64,000 nucleotides of DNA, from the NCBI GenBank assembly GCA_951217055.1, contig OX578278.1, positions 32,935,105 to 32,999,104 on the forward strand, read 5' to 3'. Positions 11,786-22,861 of the stretch are shown piece after piece. The stretch is from Gerris lacustris (lineage: Eukaryota > Arthropoda > Insecta > Hemiptera > Gerridae). Position numbers and translations under genes: made by a program. The notes beneath the pieces are model-generated. The model worked only from the letters and a program-made list of their open reading frames with translations. It was not told the DNA's origin and did no database searches. How positions within the stretch are numbered: the first letter of the stretch is position 1; each line of letters opens with the position of its first letter.

Positions 11786-11931
11786 CGTTCGTCTGAGGAT
11801 AAAACTAACGAGACATAAATCACAGGTAATAAATCAGAGTAACTTTTTTCTTAAAGTTTGTAGTTTTACAGTTCTGAGCAAAACCCCAAAATAAAAACAG
11901 GTGTTTAGCCGATTTTGGAATTTTTGTCAAA
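11786..11931. repeat. Direct repeat family O, copy 1
   Basis: 'TCGTTCGTCTGAGGATAAAA' through 'ACAGGTGTTTAGCCGATTTT' is repeated with about 10% difference at 12,943-13,087, same orientation, 1.16 kb away. The function and source element are unknown. Confidence 0.7.
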
Positions 11932-12189
11932 TTTCAATGCGCTCTAGCGCCTAAACCGTTCTTTTAACAAAGACAACATAAGCCACTTAAATTGTAGGCA
12001 ATTTAATGAAATTTACTTTTGTATACGTACACTTTTCTCTAAGAGTGCGAATTTTTCAAACTGTAAGCGAAAAACTGAAAACATAATTTTTTCTTCGCAT
12101 TTTTCTCAGAATGTACCACTTTTACACCTCAAAAAACATTGAAAAGTAATGACTACTGCATTTTTTCCCCCGCCAAAATACCATTTGAC

Positions 12190-12485
12190 TGTACTGTAAA
12201 TATAAACGTATCTTTGTGCAGGTATCGAAGAGAGACAAATGGGCGCAGAAGGTTGTTACTTATATGGGGCCAACGATGGGCTAATTATGACCTACCATCC
12301 AAATTTAATTAAAATCCAAAGTGTAGTTTTTAACATATGTTGGTTCGCAAAAATTATACGACAAACCGACAGACAGACACGAGACCAAAAACGTTCCTTG
12401 ATGTGACGGTTTTCTGTCTCGAAATTTTTGAAATCGGAGTTGGAGACATAAAAAAATGTCCATCTTCAGAAAGATTACATAGCTT
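12190..12485 (-). repeat. Dispersed repeat family D, partial copy (minus orientation)
   Basis: It shares 'GACAAATGGGCGCAGAAGG', 'CAACGATGGGCTAATTATGA', 'GTTGGTTCGCAAAAATT', the (GACAGACA) tract and the 'GAAATC-GGAG' stretch with the full palindromic copy at 27,425-28,107. The terminal 'CTTCCGAGCTTACC' end is missing here. Confidence 0.7.
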
Positions 12486-12942
12486 AGAAACGATAAATCG
12501 ATTAAATGATGTTAGTGTTCTCACAGTAGTGTACTACAGTCTTACTATGTACATAAGAAACTTCTGTTCGAGTTTGTCCGCCCGATTTATTTTTCGTTGC
12601 TTTCGTTTGTTCTTATGTCCCGATTAACAGATTACATAGAGAGATGTCAAACCAGTCCAGGTGTAATCCAAGGCAGCGGACGACTACTTATTAAATTTCG
12701 TGAGTGTTAAATATGTTTAATCAATTTTACGTTTTGTTTTGGGTTTTAATGATGATTAAACTCAACAAACTCTCAATAGAAACAAATAAATCTACAACTA
12801 TAAATTAAAATTTACCAGAGCTACACTTACACAGAGTTATTTTCAGTTGAAATCTAGACAATTGCCAACGTAATAACCCCTAATTCTCCAGATATAAAGA
12901 TTCAGACAGATTACATTGAACGAGCGTAATGACTTCTTCATT
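12486..12942. other. No gene recognised
   Basis: AT-rich spacer between a family D copy and the second family O repeat. Confidence 0.4.
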
Positions 12943-13087
12943 ATACCGTTCGTCTGAGGATAAAATAAAACTAAAGAGACACAAATCACAGGCAATAAAT
13001 CAGGGTCACTTTTGTCTCAAAGTTTGTAGTTTTACAGTTCTAAGCAAAACACCAATATAAAAACAGGTGTTAAGCCGATTTTGAAAT
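12943..13087. repeat. Direct repeat family O, copy 2
   Basis: Partner of 11,786-11,931, in the same orientation, with point changes and a small insertion ('AAAATAAAACTAAAGAGAC'). Confidence 0.7.
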
Positions 13088-14000
13088 TAATTATTAATTG
13101 AGCGAAATGAGATATATTTCATTGAACAAGAGTAGTGAGTTCTCCAATCTAAAAAGAACAAATTATGTTTGTGTTTTCGTTTGTCTACTGATAACTGGCA
13201 TAAACATTTATCGATTTGGACGAAACTTGGCACCAAGGTACAGCTCAGCATTTGGAACAACTGATTCGATTTAAAAATTTAGAAATTGATATTTTAAAGA
13301 TGGTGGCCAATATGGTGCATGACTGAACCAAAAGTATTTAGTCAGCAATGCTATACATCAGTTTAAAGGTTTTGAAGAATACGAAAAGAAAAATATATAA
13401 TTATTATTAAAAAAAGCTTTGCCGGCATTTTGAAAATAAATATGGCCAAAATGTGGGTGTTATATATTGCATGTTACAAATAATTTTAAAGCTCTTTTCC
13501 GGTAGATTAAGAATATGAAAGTTTATTTTAATGAAATATGTTTCCTGGTGGCAATATTAAAAACATATATGGCGGCTATGAACAAATGAAAATTTTTCTA
13601 CGAAAGTTCATTATGCACCGCATCACTAGTTCTAAAGAATTTTTTGGAGTAAAGGTAGCAAAATAAATAAAAAAGTGGCTCAAACTTTGCAGACGACAAG
13701 TGAATAGCGAGAATATAAATAATATAATATTATAAGCTAATAATTTCAAGATAATAAGAACTTTTTATATACTGCGTTTTTAAATTTTCTGTTGAATCGT
13801 ATGTAATGTTGATAATATAATTGTTATTGTTATATAATATATAATGTTTGTGAAAAATAAATAGTTCCGAATTTATTTACTTCACATAAATGACAACCAT
13901 CCAGAGAGCTGATCTTAAACCTATAAAAGGACAAATCTTACAACGGATCTCCCCAACACCAAATATAAAGCATGCCATCGATATATTTGAAATAATATAA
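13088..14000. other. Noncoding, with a 'GACGAAACTTGGCACCAAGG' module
   Basis: The stretch 13,170-13,260 carries 'TTTGTCTACTGATAACTGGC' and then 'TCGATTTGGACGAAACTTGG'. This is the same kind of module found in families B, E, K and the foldback at 41,231. Three 'AAGATGGTGGCCAATATGG'-like segments follow (13,300, 13,437, 13,564), suggesting an old degenerate tandem repeat of about 130 bp. Confidence 0.45.
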
Positions 14001-14008
14001 TCGATAAA

Positions 14009-14171
14009 CAGTGGCGTACCAAGGCGCGCGTGGGGGGCGGGCCGCCCCGGGTGCCACAAGCTTGAGGGGGTGTCATTGTGGCAGAAAGAAATAAACACCC
14101 TCAAAATCGTTCTGAGGGGGTGACAAGATAATGTCCCGCCCCGGGTGCCACAAGACCTTGGTACGCCACTG
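14009..14171. mobile_element. 163-bp hAT MITE with perfect 8-bp target duplication
   Basis: The ends CAGTGGCGTACCAAGG and CCTTGGTACGCCACTG are exact inverses. TCGATAAA flanks it on both sides (14,001-14,008 and 14,172-14,179). CAGTG ends and an 8-bp duplication are diagnostic of hAT elements. The interior is GC-rich (GGGCGGGCCGCCCCGGG) and self-complementary, and contains no ORF for a transposase. The intact duplication suggests a young insertion. Confidence 0.92.
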
Positions 14172-14616
14172 TCGATAAATAATATAATCGATATTTCCTG
14201 TTTTGCTGTCATTCAATGTTTATCTATCACAAATTTGAGACCCGTCAAAATGAAGATTGCGTAAATATTGGATATGGCAAAACAAATAAAATAACTTGCG
14301 GATTTTTTCCGAACTAACTTTCCGCACAGCAAAATTTGCTGAAAACCAATTAAATTCTGCTGAAAGATGGCTAAAAGTATTAAAATAATGCATTGTCATC
14401 GTGTTCTGAGCTATGCTAAAAGTTTCAAATGTCTAGCTATTCGGGAAGTTAGTTAGAAATCGATTGCCAGATTTGTACCGGACAAACAAACAAACAAACA
14501 AGATTGCAAGCTAATAAAAACGTAGTAAAAAGTGTGAAAAACATTGAAAAACATACTAAAAAGTGTGAAAAACATACAGTGAAAAAAAAAACAGTGAAAA
14601 ACATTGAAAAGCATAC

Positions 14617-14721
14617 AGTGCGAGTGTGAAAAACATTGAAAGATGAGAATGGTTATTATTCTACAGTATAACACATTTGTCCAGCTATTACACATATTAT
14701 GTGGGTAACAGTTCTTTTATA
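14617..14721. repeat. 105-bp direct repeat, left copy
   Basis: 'AGTGCGAGTGTGAAAAACAT' through 'GGGTAACAGTTCTTTTAT' recurs at 16,548-16,653 with one substitution and one 1-nt indel. The two copies flank a 1.07-kb foldback element. Confidence 0.85.
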
Positions 14722-14980
14722 TTTATACATAGCAATTATTTTTAATAACATAATATTATATAAATATTATAAATTAATTATAATATAATAATTATCAATA
14801 ATTATAAATATTTTAATTCATACATAGCACAAAATATAAATTTTAATTTATTCATATTCACTATTTCAATAAATAGTGAAATAAATTTACTATTTCTCAG
14901 ATGTAAACAAACAAGAAGGTAATCCGTAGGTTTCTGCAGGCTCTCTACTCAAGAGTCTCGAGCCTGCAAGAGACTAAATA

Positions 14981-16048
14981 GTGCAGTAAAAATAGGCCAA
15001 AAAATAGCCGAACCTCGAAAAAATTAGTGCAAGCTGGGAACTTGGTGGAGATGTTGTGTTCAGCTTCCTGTTGAAGATACTAAAAGTCCCCTTAAATCGA
15101 AGTTGAGCTACGGCCACCATATTGCAAAAAGGCAGCCCATTTTCGGTTTTTTGCTCGTAATTCCTTAAATATTGCAGATAGAAAAAAAGGTTCAAATAGA
15201 AAATGTAGAGGACTATAAAATAAACAAATTTTGTTATTATAACTTTTTCTCTAAACCTAACAGGTTTTGAGTTATTAACGATTTAGTCTTATTAGTCCAT
15301 GCAAAAGAGACCATAAGGGCCCTTGCCTGGGAGAATTCATGGTAGTTCTGGAAATGAAATGGGCCCTTCTGTCGTTTCCATTCGCTCTTCCGTCGTAGGA
15401 GCACCAAGGCAAATCTTCGGAGAAGCGCCAGCGCCACCCCGTTCGTCCTAGGAAAAAATGCCATGGAATAGTTGTTGTTGCAAATTTTGTCTTCTTTTCG
15501 AATATAGATTTATTTTCCCCAAAAAACAAACAAATATATTTATTTTTTTGAAAAACCAATATTTTTTGGGGGTTCAATTTCAAAATTTGAGGGTTGCTGG
15601 GGGGGGGGGATTTCGAGATTGAAGTTAAGCATTCGTATTTAGCGGCCCAAAAAACAATAAATTAGCCCATTTCCATAACTACCATGAATTCTCCCAGGCA
15701 AGGACCCATATGGTCTCTTTTGCATGGACTAAATATTAGTCCAACTAGAGACTAAACCGTTAATAACTCAAAACCTGTTAGGATTAGAGAAAAAGTTATA
15801 ATAACAAAATATGTTTTTTTTATAGTCCTCTACATTTTCTATTTGAAACGTTTTTTTCTATCTGTAATATTTAAGGAATTACAAACAAAAAACCGAAAAT
15901 GGGCCGCCATTTTTCAATATGGTGGACGTAGCACAACTTCGATTTTAGGGGACTTTTAGTATATTCAACCGGAAGCTGAACACAACATTTCCACCAAGTT
16001 CCTTGCTTGTACTAATTTTTTTGAGGTCAAAACCTATTTTTACTGCAC
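14981..16048. mobile_element. 1.07-kb foldback element with GTGCAGTAAAAATAGG ends
   Basis: Inverted arms 14,981-15,360 and 15,664-16,048 are roughly 85-90% alike by eye, around a 300-bp loop. The termini are (A)GTGCAGTAAAAATAGG and CCTATTTTTACTGCAC(T), with TA on both outer sides. They resemble the AGTCCAGTAAAA ends of the elements at 7,767 and 38,171, but a 5-bp duplication is not evident. The loop contains the inverse of 'CTGGGAGAATTCATGGTAGT'. ORFs on the minus strand are arm shadows; no transposase was recognised. Confidence 0.75.
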
Positions 16049-16245
16049 TAAAACTCTAACCTTCTCCAATTCCAACCACCTCTAACCACTAGACTAATGC
16101 ATACTAGAAGCTGCATAAGGTTGCTGATTAATCAATTGTTCAATACACTAATTTAATAAATCTAATAATGTTCAAAAGTAAAATACCTTTCCTAAAATGA
16201 TTGTAAAAATTTAAGCTCTTTGTTCAATTCGTGCAGTAGGTTAAA

Positions 16246-16335
16246 AGACGGCAGACATTTTTTAAAAAATCACTTTATTGGACTAAGGGTCCTTAAAAAA
16301 TTTAAATTTTTGCGCCATTACAATACTCATTATAT
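16246..16335 (-). repeat. Fragment of dispersed repeat family E
   Basis: The order 'GACGGCAGACATTTTTTAAA', 'TTGGACTAAGGGTCC' and 'GCGCCATTACAATACT' matches the end of family E seen at 24,300-24,420 and 30,080-30,170. Confidence 0.5.
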
Positions 16336-16547
16336 TATACTACCTATATAGTACATGATAAATTAAAAATAATTGAACTTCCTGGATGGAACCTGTCTGA
16401 TTTGATGACACTCAATAGTCTTTGCTTCACAAAAACATATTAAATGTAGTTTTCACACTTGAATAGAACACTATTTATGATTTGAGATTGTATAAAATGT
16501 TGGATAACTATCACCATAATTTTTACATAATATACATTGCACAATAT

Positions 16548-16653
16548 AGTGCGAGTGTGAAAAACATTGAAAGATGAGAATGGTTATTATTCTACAGTAT
16601 AACACATTTGTCCAGCTGTTACACATAATTATGTGGGTAACAGTTCTTTTATT
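16548..16653. repeat. 105-bp direct repeat, right copy
   Basis: Partner of 14,617-14,721. A poly-purine and AT-rich 500-bp stretch separates it from the right end of the foldback at 16,048. Confidence 0.85.
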
Positions 16654-17054
16654 TCCCTTGCTGTGATCCTTATCTGTAAATTATATTTTACTGAAAAAAA
16701 GGTAATTTAATATAATTCCTTGTCCATATTGTATACGTATATTGCATTTAACAGGGGACGGATTAATCCTCGTGGTACAATGGTGTATAAAGATTTGCGT
16801 AGATAACCCATTTACTAAATTCATATTAGATACAAAATTGATATCGTAAGTAAGAGGTGGAACCAGCTTTTTCCCTTTCAATTATACAATAAGTAGAGGA
16901 ACTTCTCATGCTCCCGGGCATAAGAAAATGGTAACTGATGATTACATTCTTTATGCAGGTTCTTGATGCATTTCCTTGAGTATTAAAAATAAATTGGTTA
17001 GGCGTGAAGTCTCACGTAAAAAGGGTTTCGTTGGTATTGAGAACATAAAATTAG
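16654..17054. other. No gene recognised
   Basis: Noncoding spacer. The 66-codon minus ORF at 16681-16881 has no recognisable features. Confidence 0.4.
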
Positions 17055-17860
17055 TATAAGGGGGGGGGGGGGGGGGGTTGTTTTTTGAGAAAATGGCATG
17101 AAAAATTAAACATGTTCCGCAAGTGTTATATATTTTTATAATCTACTCTTAAATACCTTTCATTTGATACCCAGAAATATTTTTTTCCCGTGACAGGAAT
17201 TAGCCGCCATTTTGGATTCCCAGTTAATCAGATCACATTGCTATTCTTATTTCTTCTTTGGCCTATCAGAACGCACATTTTGCATATTGTTTTATATTTT
17301 TAGTCACAGCAGAAATATAGTTTTTTTTGGGGGGGGGGGGGAACACGGAAAATTTGTAGGTTTTTTGACAAAATGGCGCGGAAAATTAAACACTATCCAC
17401 AAGTGTTAAATGATTTTGTTATCTACCCTTCAATACCTTTCATTTGATACCCCCTCACAATTATAAAAAAAAAAAAAATCCCGTGACAGGAATGAGCAGC
17501 TATTTTGGATTCCCAGTTAATCAGATCAAATTGATATTCTTATATTTTTTCTATGGCCCAGCAGACTGCACATTTTGCATATTTTTAGAAACAGTGGAAA
17601 TATAGTTTTAGGGGGGGGGGGGGGGGCACGCAAAATGTTTATGTTTTTTGACAAAATGGGGTGGAAAATTAAACGCTTTCCATTATACATATTTTTTTTG
17701 TAATCTCCTCTTCAATACCTTTTATTTGATACCCCACTCAAAAATATTTTTTTCGCATGACGTGAGTTATCTGCCATTTTGGATTTGAACAGCTGATAAT
17801 TTTTATTTTTTTAAGTTTATTTTTAGTTTGCGTCAAAACGATCTTTAATATTGGGAAGTT
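17055..17860. repeat. Three-unit tandem array, about 275-bp monomers (family H)
   Basis: Units start at the G-runs near 17,060, 17,329 and 17,610. Each continues with 'TTTTTTGACAAAATGG', then 'CTTTCATTTGATACCCC', then 'GTGACAGGAATTAGCCGCCA' and 'GATTCCCAGTTAATCAGATC'. Each ends in 'GCACATTTTGCATATT'. Units differ by small indels, and the third is truncated. Short ORFs within are not conserved. Confidence 0.85.
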
Positions 17861-17879
17861 TTATGTTTTTATCTCTTTT

Positions 17880-18000
17880 TATTTAAAGTTTATTGGAACC
17901 GTACAGAGTGACAGACATACAGTCAGACAGACAGACCGACACATGAACACGAAACTATAAGGGTTTCTTTTTTTGGTTTTACCAACGAAACCCTATAAAG
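17880..18000. repeat. (GACAGACA) tract and GGGTTTC/GAAACCC hairpin terminating the family H array
   Basis: 'GTGACAGACATACAGTCAGA' continues as a (GACAGACA) run. After this comes 'AAGGGTTTCTTTTTTTGG', then 'CCAACGAAACCCT', giving a GGGTTTC/GAAACCC stem. The layout parallels the end of family B (GGGTCC/GGACCC stem after a (GACGGACA) run). Confidence 0.6.
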
Positions 18001-18136
18001 GTTTAATGTTTATGAGGATTGCAGAAAAAACATTCAATTCCAATAAGCCATGGGGCGATAGCCCGTAAACCTATAGGGCTCATCTGAGCCTATTCCAAGT
18101 GTAATTAAAGAAAAATAAAGTGAATACAACAAAACA

Positions 18137-18425
18137 ATTTTGCTTTCAAGCTTATCGAGGGGTAACGGAAGCTATGTGATCGTTCTGAAGAATGAAAATA
18201 TTTTATGTCTCCTATTTCAAAAATTCAAAGACGGAAATCCGTTTCATTCTGTCTGCCGCTCAATTTTTGTGAACTAACAAATCTTAAAAGTACTCGTCCG
18301 ATTTTAATGAAATTTGCATATTAATTAGCCCAATGTTGGCCCATATAAGTTTCAACCTTCTGCGCCCATTTGTTTCTCTTCAACATGCACACAAACATAC
18401 ATTTATTTACACCTATATCTTCAAA
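18137..18425 (+). repeat. Dispersed repeat family D, copy
   Basis: It contains 'GGGTAACGGAAGCTATGTGA', 'CGTTCTGAAGAATGAAAATA', 'GACGGAAATCCGTTTC', 'CCCATATAAGTTTCAACCTT' and 'CATACATTTATTTACACCTA', all in the same order as in the copy at 27,425. Confidence 0.75.
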
Positions 18426-18589
18426 TGTAGTCATCTGATTTTTACGAAATGTGGATGGTTTGTCGAAAGTAACCCGCAGATAGCACCAGATTATTTTCAA
18501 CCGCCTGTGTTCTTTTACTTTTGCCTAATTGATACTTTAATTCATGTAAAAAATCAAAACAATATTGACCTATTAAAAAAACGGGAGAA

Positions 18590-18700
18590 GCAATTAAATA
18601 AATTAGACAATAATGGCTGGTAAAAGCATAAAATCAATAAAGTAGGTGATAGGATGGGAGGAAGTTATGTGCCACACTAATTGGCAGTCAATTTTTATTA
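18590..18700 (+). repeat. Repeat family G, copy 1
   Basis: 'AATTAGACAATAATGGCTGG' and 'GATAGGATGGGAGGAAG' through 'GTGCCACACTAATTGGCAGT' recur at 23,225-23,280 and 27,345-27,425 (inverted), with a partial copy at 24,510. It regularly lies next to family D. Confidence 0.65.
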
Positions 18701-18859
18701 TTTGTCAATCCTCAGTAGTAGTTAAATTTTTAACACATATTTTAAGTATCATCGGGTAGAAATATAAAATTACCAATTATCACATCATGTGTATCAGCTG
18801 GTGATCTGGTTAAACTATACCCACCAATAACTCTGTCTGAAGTCTGAAGTTTAATAATT

Positions 18860-19270
18860 CTGTAATGAAATAAAACCAATGGACATGAAACATGCAACCA
18901 ACTACCTCTTCACTCTTCAGTAACACCCGGTAATACAAAAAATCCCCCTGCCACCTCTAGCCCCTAATCTCCTCTCAGTAAGTATGATACGGTAGTAAAA
19001 CAAAACTACATGCAACCAACTATCTCTTTATCAACACCCAGTAGAAAAGAGAACTAATCTGTCACATCTATCACCTTATCAGTTACATCCGATAATAAAG
19101 GAAAACTACTACCTCCTATCTAATCACCTTTCAGTAGGTATAATCCATAATCCTATAATGAAACAAAACCACATGCAAACAACTATATTTTCAGTAACAC
19201 CCAGTAGTTAAGAGAATCCATCAACCCCCACTAATCTCCTCTTTAGTCACATCTAGTAGTCTAGAAATAT
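18860..19270. repeat. Degenerate tandem repeat, three units of about 115-160 bp
   Basis: 'ACATGCAACCAACTA' recurs at about 18,890, 19,010 and 19,170. Each is followed by 'CAGTAACACCCRGTA' and 'AATCTCCTCTCAGTAAGTAT'-like segments. The copies differ by many indels. Pyrimidine-rich on one strand; no ORF. Confidence 0.6.
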
Positions 19271-20585
19271 CATCAATCATCAATAACCATAAACGCTCTA
19301 AATTCTTTTATCGGTCTCAGAACTCAAGTGACGTAAACTATCAAACATAATATATTTCCCGGTCAAAAAAGTTTTGATCGGGATAAACGATTTAGATCTT
19401 GATAAACATTTTTTGTAAATGTTGTAGACGATTCTACTTCTTCAAAGTATAATATGATTCAAAGTGAATCGTGAATATATTGTGATGCGAATTCCGATGA
19501 ATAGGAAATGTTAAATATTTATGTATAGGCAGTTTTCTTAGAAAGAAACTCCCCCGAGGTACGAGTACGGGTCGGTTCAGTACACAAAGGTAACTGTGAA
19601 CTTCTCAATTTTTTTTTACTTTCAAGATATGCGGATCTTTACCATTTCTATTTTTTTAATCTGACAAAAAAAAAGAAGAAAAATATCCACTCCTTTTAAA
19701 GAATAAATTATTTGATTTTCAACGTATGATTACAAACAAAAAACGCAGCTTTCTCCGGATAATTCTTTTCGTATATTTACTTCTTATATTTAAGTATTGT
19801 CGGAAAGTTTTCCATGATAATCAAAACGTGAGTATCAACTATGAGTGAAACTTAAGATGTTATCCCTGGTAAATTAGATAAAGTTTTCGAATCTTATTTT
19901 TCTTATCTTTACTGCTTACAATAAATGTAAGAGTGTGTGTAACATGAAGCGTTTAAAGTAGACAATACTTCATTTTTAAACGCTTTCATTAAATATAAAT
20001 ACCCGAACTTTATTTATTTATTAAGCTGATAGTTGGTGGTCCATTGAAGCTATAGATCTACTGATTCATGGAGACTAGAATTTGGAGCACAGTAGCCCAA
20101 AATTGAGTAAGATGACAGACAAATTTTAAGAGATGATTGTATGCTTTTACTATTTCTGGTAAATTATTCTCTCATTTACATTTTTTTGGAAGTAATAATT
20201 TCTTTGGCTTGCGTGAGCATAATACGTGGGTACCTTAGCCTCCAGATACGAAGAATGGACACCCTAACCCTAAATAAATAAATAAAAAATGTATGATTCA
20301 CCTGAAACGTTGGACGTTGCATCACATTCTGCCAAATTACAGTCTTTACCTGGAAAATTAGATAATTAATAATCAGATATCCTCGATTGAATTTTTCACC
20401 TATCTGTGATAGCAACTTATAAACTTATTATGAAAGAGGTGTAGTTCAATAACCAAACAACGTATTCACACGTCACACTAAAAATTGTAATAAACAATTG
20501 ACCGAACTCGGCTGTACTATAAAGTAGCTTTCTTCAGATAATCTTCGAACAAAGAAACAGACTTAAACTACAGAGGTCTGTGATC
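19271..20585. other. No gene recognised
   Basis: AT-rich noncoding sequence. The minus ORF at 20176-20415 has no recognisable domain. Confidence 0.45.
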
Positions 20586-21548
20586 AGTAGCGATCCTAGG
20601 TCAAAAGTTCTGGGGGGGCTAAAGCCCCCTCATGTATTGTGGGTTTAGTATACATTTTAATGTACCGTAATTTATTTATTTATGAACCGATTTCAATAAT
20701 TGTAAGGAATCGTTAGATTTGCATTAAAAAGTTCTACAACTTTTGTCTCATGCAAAATTTCTTCATACCTACTGGTTTTCATGGAATTTGACTTTTCAAA
20801 TTTGAAATGGCCACCATTTTGAAATTTGATAAATTTTAAAACTAATATTTTTGTGAATTTTAGATATCGGAGTTAGTAAGACATCTGTCAAGTTTCATAA
20901 AAATATCTTGAAAGGGTTTTCTTTAAATAAGTTTGAGTAGCTGAATTCCAAAAGCAGCTATATCCACTTGAAATTTTTTTGGCAAAGCACGGAAAACGCC
21001 TAGCAATTCACTAAATTGTGTTATCAGGTTAATTTTTTTTTTTTTTTTTTAAATCAATAACTAATAATTCATTTAGTGGACAAAAGCCCTATAATTTCAG
21101 GCTATTATTTTCTTTTTAATAAACAAAATTTAAAAAAAATTAAAATAATAAAAGTTGCGCACCTAATCATTGTATTATATTAAATAGATGAGTCAATAGC
21201 AATTATGCAATATTACTTCAAATCTATATTCAATTTTTAAGTTTTTGGTAGTTTTCATACTACGGAAAGTTAAATTTTAATTTAAATCAAATTATAATTA
21301 TTATTAACTACGGGAAACATATAGAGGCCCGTGGTTCAAATCCCGGCACAGGAGTGTATTTTTCACTGTCTGTTTCCCGTAGTTAATAATAATTATAATT
21401 TGATTTAAATTCAAATCTATAATGAACTGTGTCATTTATTCAAAAGTTATGAAAAACTTGATTTTTATGGCAAAACGGTACTTTTAATTTTGGGGGTGGT
21501 CGAGCTATTTTAGCCCCCCAGGGGGAGGGGGGGGGGGGCTAGGAAATT
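20586..21548. mobile_element. About 0.96-kb element bounded by TCCTAGG and G-run/GCTAAA hairpins (family M)
   Basis: The left part reads 'GATCCTAGGTCAAAAGTTCT' then GGGGGGGCTAAAGCCCCC. The right part is the imperfect inverse ('TTTTAGCCCCCCAGGGGG', 'GGGGGGCTAGGA'). A fragment of the same motif occurs at 23,345-23,412. A tRNA-like element (family J) is nested at 21,231-21,421. No transposase was seen. The ends are approximate. Confidence 0.5.
21231..21421 (+). mobile_element. tRNA-like element framed by inverted repeats (family J, copy 1)
   Basis: AAATCAAATTATAATTATTA followed by TTAACTACGGGAAACA is mirrored on the far side. Between them lies 'CCCGTGGTTCAAATCCCGGC', a T-arm/B-box sequence. The D-arm part is deleted in this copy. 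The leading 'TTTTTGGTAGTTTTCATACT' segment is shared with copy 2. Confidence 0.6.
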
Positions 21549-22449
21549 TGATAAAGAAAAACTTTAGATAAAGTGTTCTCTTTTAACATCAATTGGTAAA
21601 ATTGCACTATATGGCCCACCTCTTTCGCACTGTCCTATTTACTTCATTTTTTTTTAAACTGTTCCTTTTTACAGAATTTGTCTTTTACAGTATCTCTGTA
21701 CATTGTAAAAACGATTCCGGTTGTAGCGTCTCGATAAATTCAGAATTTTTTTTTTTCTACACAAGTCAAGTCACACAAAGTGTCAAGTTTAATGTGACAA
21801 TGATGGAAGGTCAAAAAGTACTAACCTTAACCTAAACTAACGATAACCTTTCATAATTTTCCCTAAAATAAAAAAACAAATGAATAAAAAATTAAGTAAA
21901 AAAATAAGATTGAATTTATTGAGATGCTACAACGGAAATCATTTTTATAATGTAAAAAAAATAATTTCGGACGTTTAGAAATAGGAGGGACATATAATGA
22001 AGATTTATCCCACACAATAAATAACATATTCATCATTATAATTTTGAAAAGTAGGAGGGGGAGGAAACCATTAGGTTTACACACAAAGTATTTGTAATAA
22101 CTGATAACAGGTTTTGGCTACTTAATATAGCTAGCTATCTTCAGATTCTATATTAGTTGTTCACTGTTCACAGTAACATGAATTATTTAAGTGACACACA
22201 ATTGATGATCAATTATATTAATGATAAAATATAGTTAGAAAATTAAAAAGGGTTAGATATTTTTTAGATCATTTTTAGTTTGAATTCTTTATTACATATA
22301 TGAAGCATTGGGAAGGACGCGACCTCCCCGTCCCCCCGGGGATGACGCCCGTGAAAATTAAAACTTAAAACTACAAAATCATCATTAGAATATGTTAAAT
22401 TTATTTGGCAATGTAAATTAATTAAATCCTTTCTATTTCTGATTACAAT
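21549..22449. other. No gene recognised; a short inverted pair
   Basis: 'GTAAAAACGATTCCGGTTGT', 'AGCGTCTCGATAAATTCAGA' and flanks at 21,690-21,770 return as an approximate inverse at 21,905-21,960 ('TGAATTTATTGAGATGCTAC'). This suggests a small old foldback of about 270 bp. ORFs here are products of that structure. Confidence 0.45.
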
Positions 22450-22660
22450 TATTATTTATTTTAAATCAAATTATAATTATTATTAACTACGGGAAACAGA
22501 CAGAGAAAAATACACTCCAGCGCCGGGATATGAACCACGGGTCTCCTGTATTTCCAGTACAGATGCTCTTACCAACTAATAATAATTATAATTTGATTTA
22601 AATTAAAATTTAAACTTTCCGTAGTATGAAAACTACCAAAAACTTAAAAATTGGATTATT
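22450..22660 (-). mobile_element. tRNA-like element framed by inverted repeats (family J, copy 2)
   Basis: On the minus strand it reads 'TTAGTTGGTAAGAGCATCTG' (A-box/D-arm), then a 5-bp anticodon-type stem CTGTA/TACAG around a 7-nt loop, then 'CCCGTGGTTCATATCCCGG' (T-arm). The acceptor stem is missing, so it is tRNA-derived and not a working tRNA. It is flanked by the same TAATAATAATTATAATTTGA arms as copy 1, in opposite orientation 1.2 kb away. Confidence 0.65.
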
Positions 22661-22684
22661 ATTTATTTAATATTTATAATATTT

Positions 22685-22829
22685 ATGACTTGTTTTATTG
22701 CTTCCGAGCTTACCGAAGGTAACGGAAGCATTGTGTTCACTTTTGAGAAAGAAAAACTTTTATGCCTCCGATTTCAAAAATTCCAAGACAGAAATCCGTT
22801 TCAGACATCAGGGAACATTTTTGGTCTCG

Positions 22830-22861
<32 letters not shown>

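Noticed and set aside
15237..15583. Overlapping minus ORFs of 75 and 102 codons
   Set aside because: They span the arm and loop of the 14,981-16,048 foldback in two frames and show no domain.
22530..22600. A real tRNA gene on the minus strand
   Set aside because: D-, anticodon- and T-arm pieces are present, but the acceptor stem and part of the D arm are missing, and the other copy is deleted internally.
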